Shown: positions 5,692 to 5,991 of the stretch, piece by piece
Layout: the number at the start of each line of letters is the position of its first letter
How positions within the stretch are numbered: position 1 is the stretch's first letter
Assembly: GCA_013336025.1 (NCBI GenBank)
Contig: JAAXUM010000118.1
Span: 1 to 5,991 of the forward strand
DNA length: 5,991 nucleotides
Source: Chlorobiaceae bacterium
GTDB lineage: Bacteria > Bacteroidota > Chlorobiia > Chlorobiales > Chlorobiaceae
Direction: 5' to 3'
The notes under the pieces: generated by a model
What the model was told of the DNA's origin: nothing
Database searches by the model: none
The model's input: the letters and a program-made list of their open reading frames with translations, nothing else
Made by a program: the position numbers and the translations under genes

Positions 5692-5991
5692 GAAGTAAAT
5701 GCCTCATAGACAGGATGCCATGTCCGGGCATTGTCCGCAAGAGGCTTTTCAATGTACTGTGATAAATACAGCGCATCATGAGCGGCACGCATATTGCCGC
5801 TTTTCAGGGCATCGAGCGCCTTCATGCCGGCATCTCCTGCATCATTTCCCATGAGTCGGGCCTGATTCCAGTAATTCAGCGCCTCCTGACGATAAAGAAA
5901 GGTGGCTGGTAGCGATTTTGCCTCTTTGAGCGATGAAACAGCCACATTGCGAGGCCCGAATGTAACAGGCCACCCTTTTTCAGCACAGCTA
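5673..5991 (-). CDS. C-terminal end of the gene preceding dsrE (dsrL or dsrU by position; not recognised)
   Basis: The frame is open from the right edge of the window to the TGA at 5673, giving about 105 residues of a longer protein. A GTG at 5945 could start a 90-residue ORF, but it lacks a ribosome-binding site and the frame continues upstream, so this is best read as a 3' fragment. The visible part begins SCAEKGWPVTFGPRN and is then mostly helical and alanine-rich, with ALNYWNQARLMGNDAGDAG, MKALDALKSGNMRAAHDALYL and a final DNARTWHPVYEAF. It has one cysteine and no Fe-S, heme, NAD or membrane motif. In Chlorobi dsrE is preceded by dsrL (NAD(P)H oxidoreductase working with DsrAB) and a small gene named dsrU; I cannot tell which one this is. 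The stop lies inside a hairpin, 50 bases before dsrE. Confidence 0.6.
   Translation of the reverse strand, partial: SCAEKGWPVTFGPRNVAVSSLKEAKSLPATFLYRQEALNYWNQARLMGNDAGDAGMKALDALKSGNMRAAHDALYLSQYIEKPLADNARTWHPVYEAFTSGAASS

Noticed and set aside
5673..5945. Complete 90-residue gene starting at GTG 5945
   Set aside because: The frame stays open upstream to the window edge and there is no ribosome-binding site at the GTG, so a truncated longer gene is more likely.
1..5991. Mobile element, CRISPR array, tRNA or rRNA
   Set aside because: No transposase, spaced direct repeats or structured RNA gene sequence was seen; nearly all bases belong to the dsr genes.

Overview
The window is one tightly packed block of the dissimilatory sulfite reductase (dsr) locus of a sulfur-oxidising bacterium, and every gene lies on the minus strand. 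Read in the direction of transcription, from base 5991 to base 1, the order is: [3' end of an unidentified gene, dsrL or dsrU by position], dsrE, dsrF, dsrH, dsrT, dsrM, dsrK, dsrJ, dsrO, dsrP (5' end only). The order E-F-H-T-M-K-J-O-P is the arrangement I know from green sulfur bacteria (Chlorobi: Chlorobium, Chlorobaculum, Pelodictyon, Prosthecochloris). DsrEFH marks the oxidative Dsr pathway, and a dsrT directly before dsrM fits Chlorobi better than purple sulfur bacteria. I cannot name the species from the sequence.

Region by region. 5673-5991 holds the C-terminal ~105 residues of the preceding gene, ending in a hairpin. 4502-5622 encodes the sulfur-relay trio DsrE, DsrF and DsrH (TusD, TusC and TusB homologues). 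4005-4451 encodes DsrT, a small RsbRD-N-like protein of unknown role. 976-4008 carries the membrane complex genes dsrM (cytochrome b), dsrK (CCG-domain iron-sulfur protein) and dsrJ (triheme cytochrome c). 200-976 is dsrO (periplasmic iron-sulfur protein with a Tat signal), and 1-190 is the start of dsrP (NrfD-like quinone-interacting membrane protein).

How they work together (established for the family, inferred here): persulfide sulfur is passed through DsrEFH to DsrC (not in this window) and then to reverse DsrAB. DsrMKJOP handles the redox state of the DsrC trisulfide/thiols and exchanges electrons with the quinone pool and the periplasm. DsrE keeps its active-site Cys78, DsrJ keeps three CxxCH motifs plus the unusual extra Cys ligand, and all Fe-S cysteine motifs in DsrK and DsrO are intact, so the system looks functional.

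Genes from dsrT to dsrP are joined by 1-23 base overlaps or gaps of 2-9 bases, which suggests translational coupling. The only noticeable gaps are 50 bases (last upstream gene to dsrE), 74 bases (dsrF to dsrH) and 50 bases (dsrH to dsrT). The two 50-base gaps contain clear inverted repeats, one of them followed by a T run, and these are the most interesting non-coding signals. I see no previously undescribed system, no mobile element, no CRISPR and no tRNA or rRNA.
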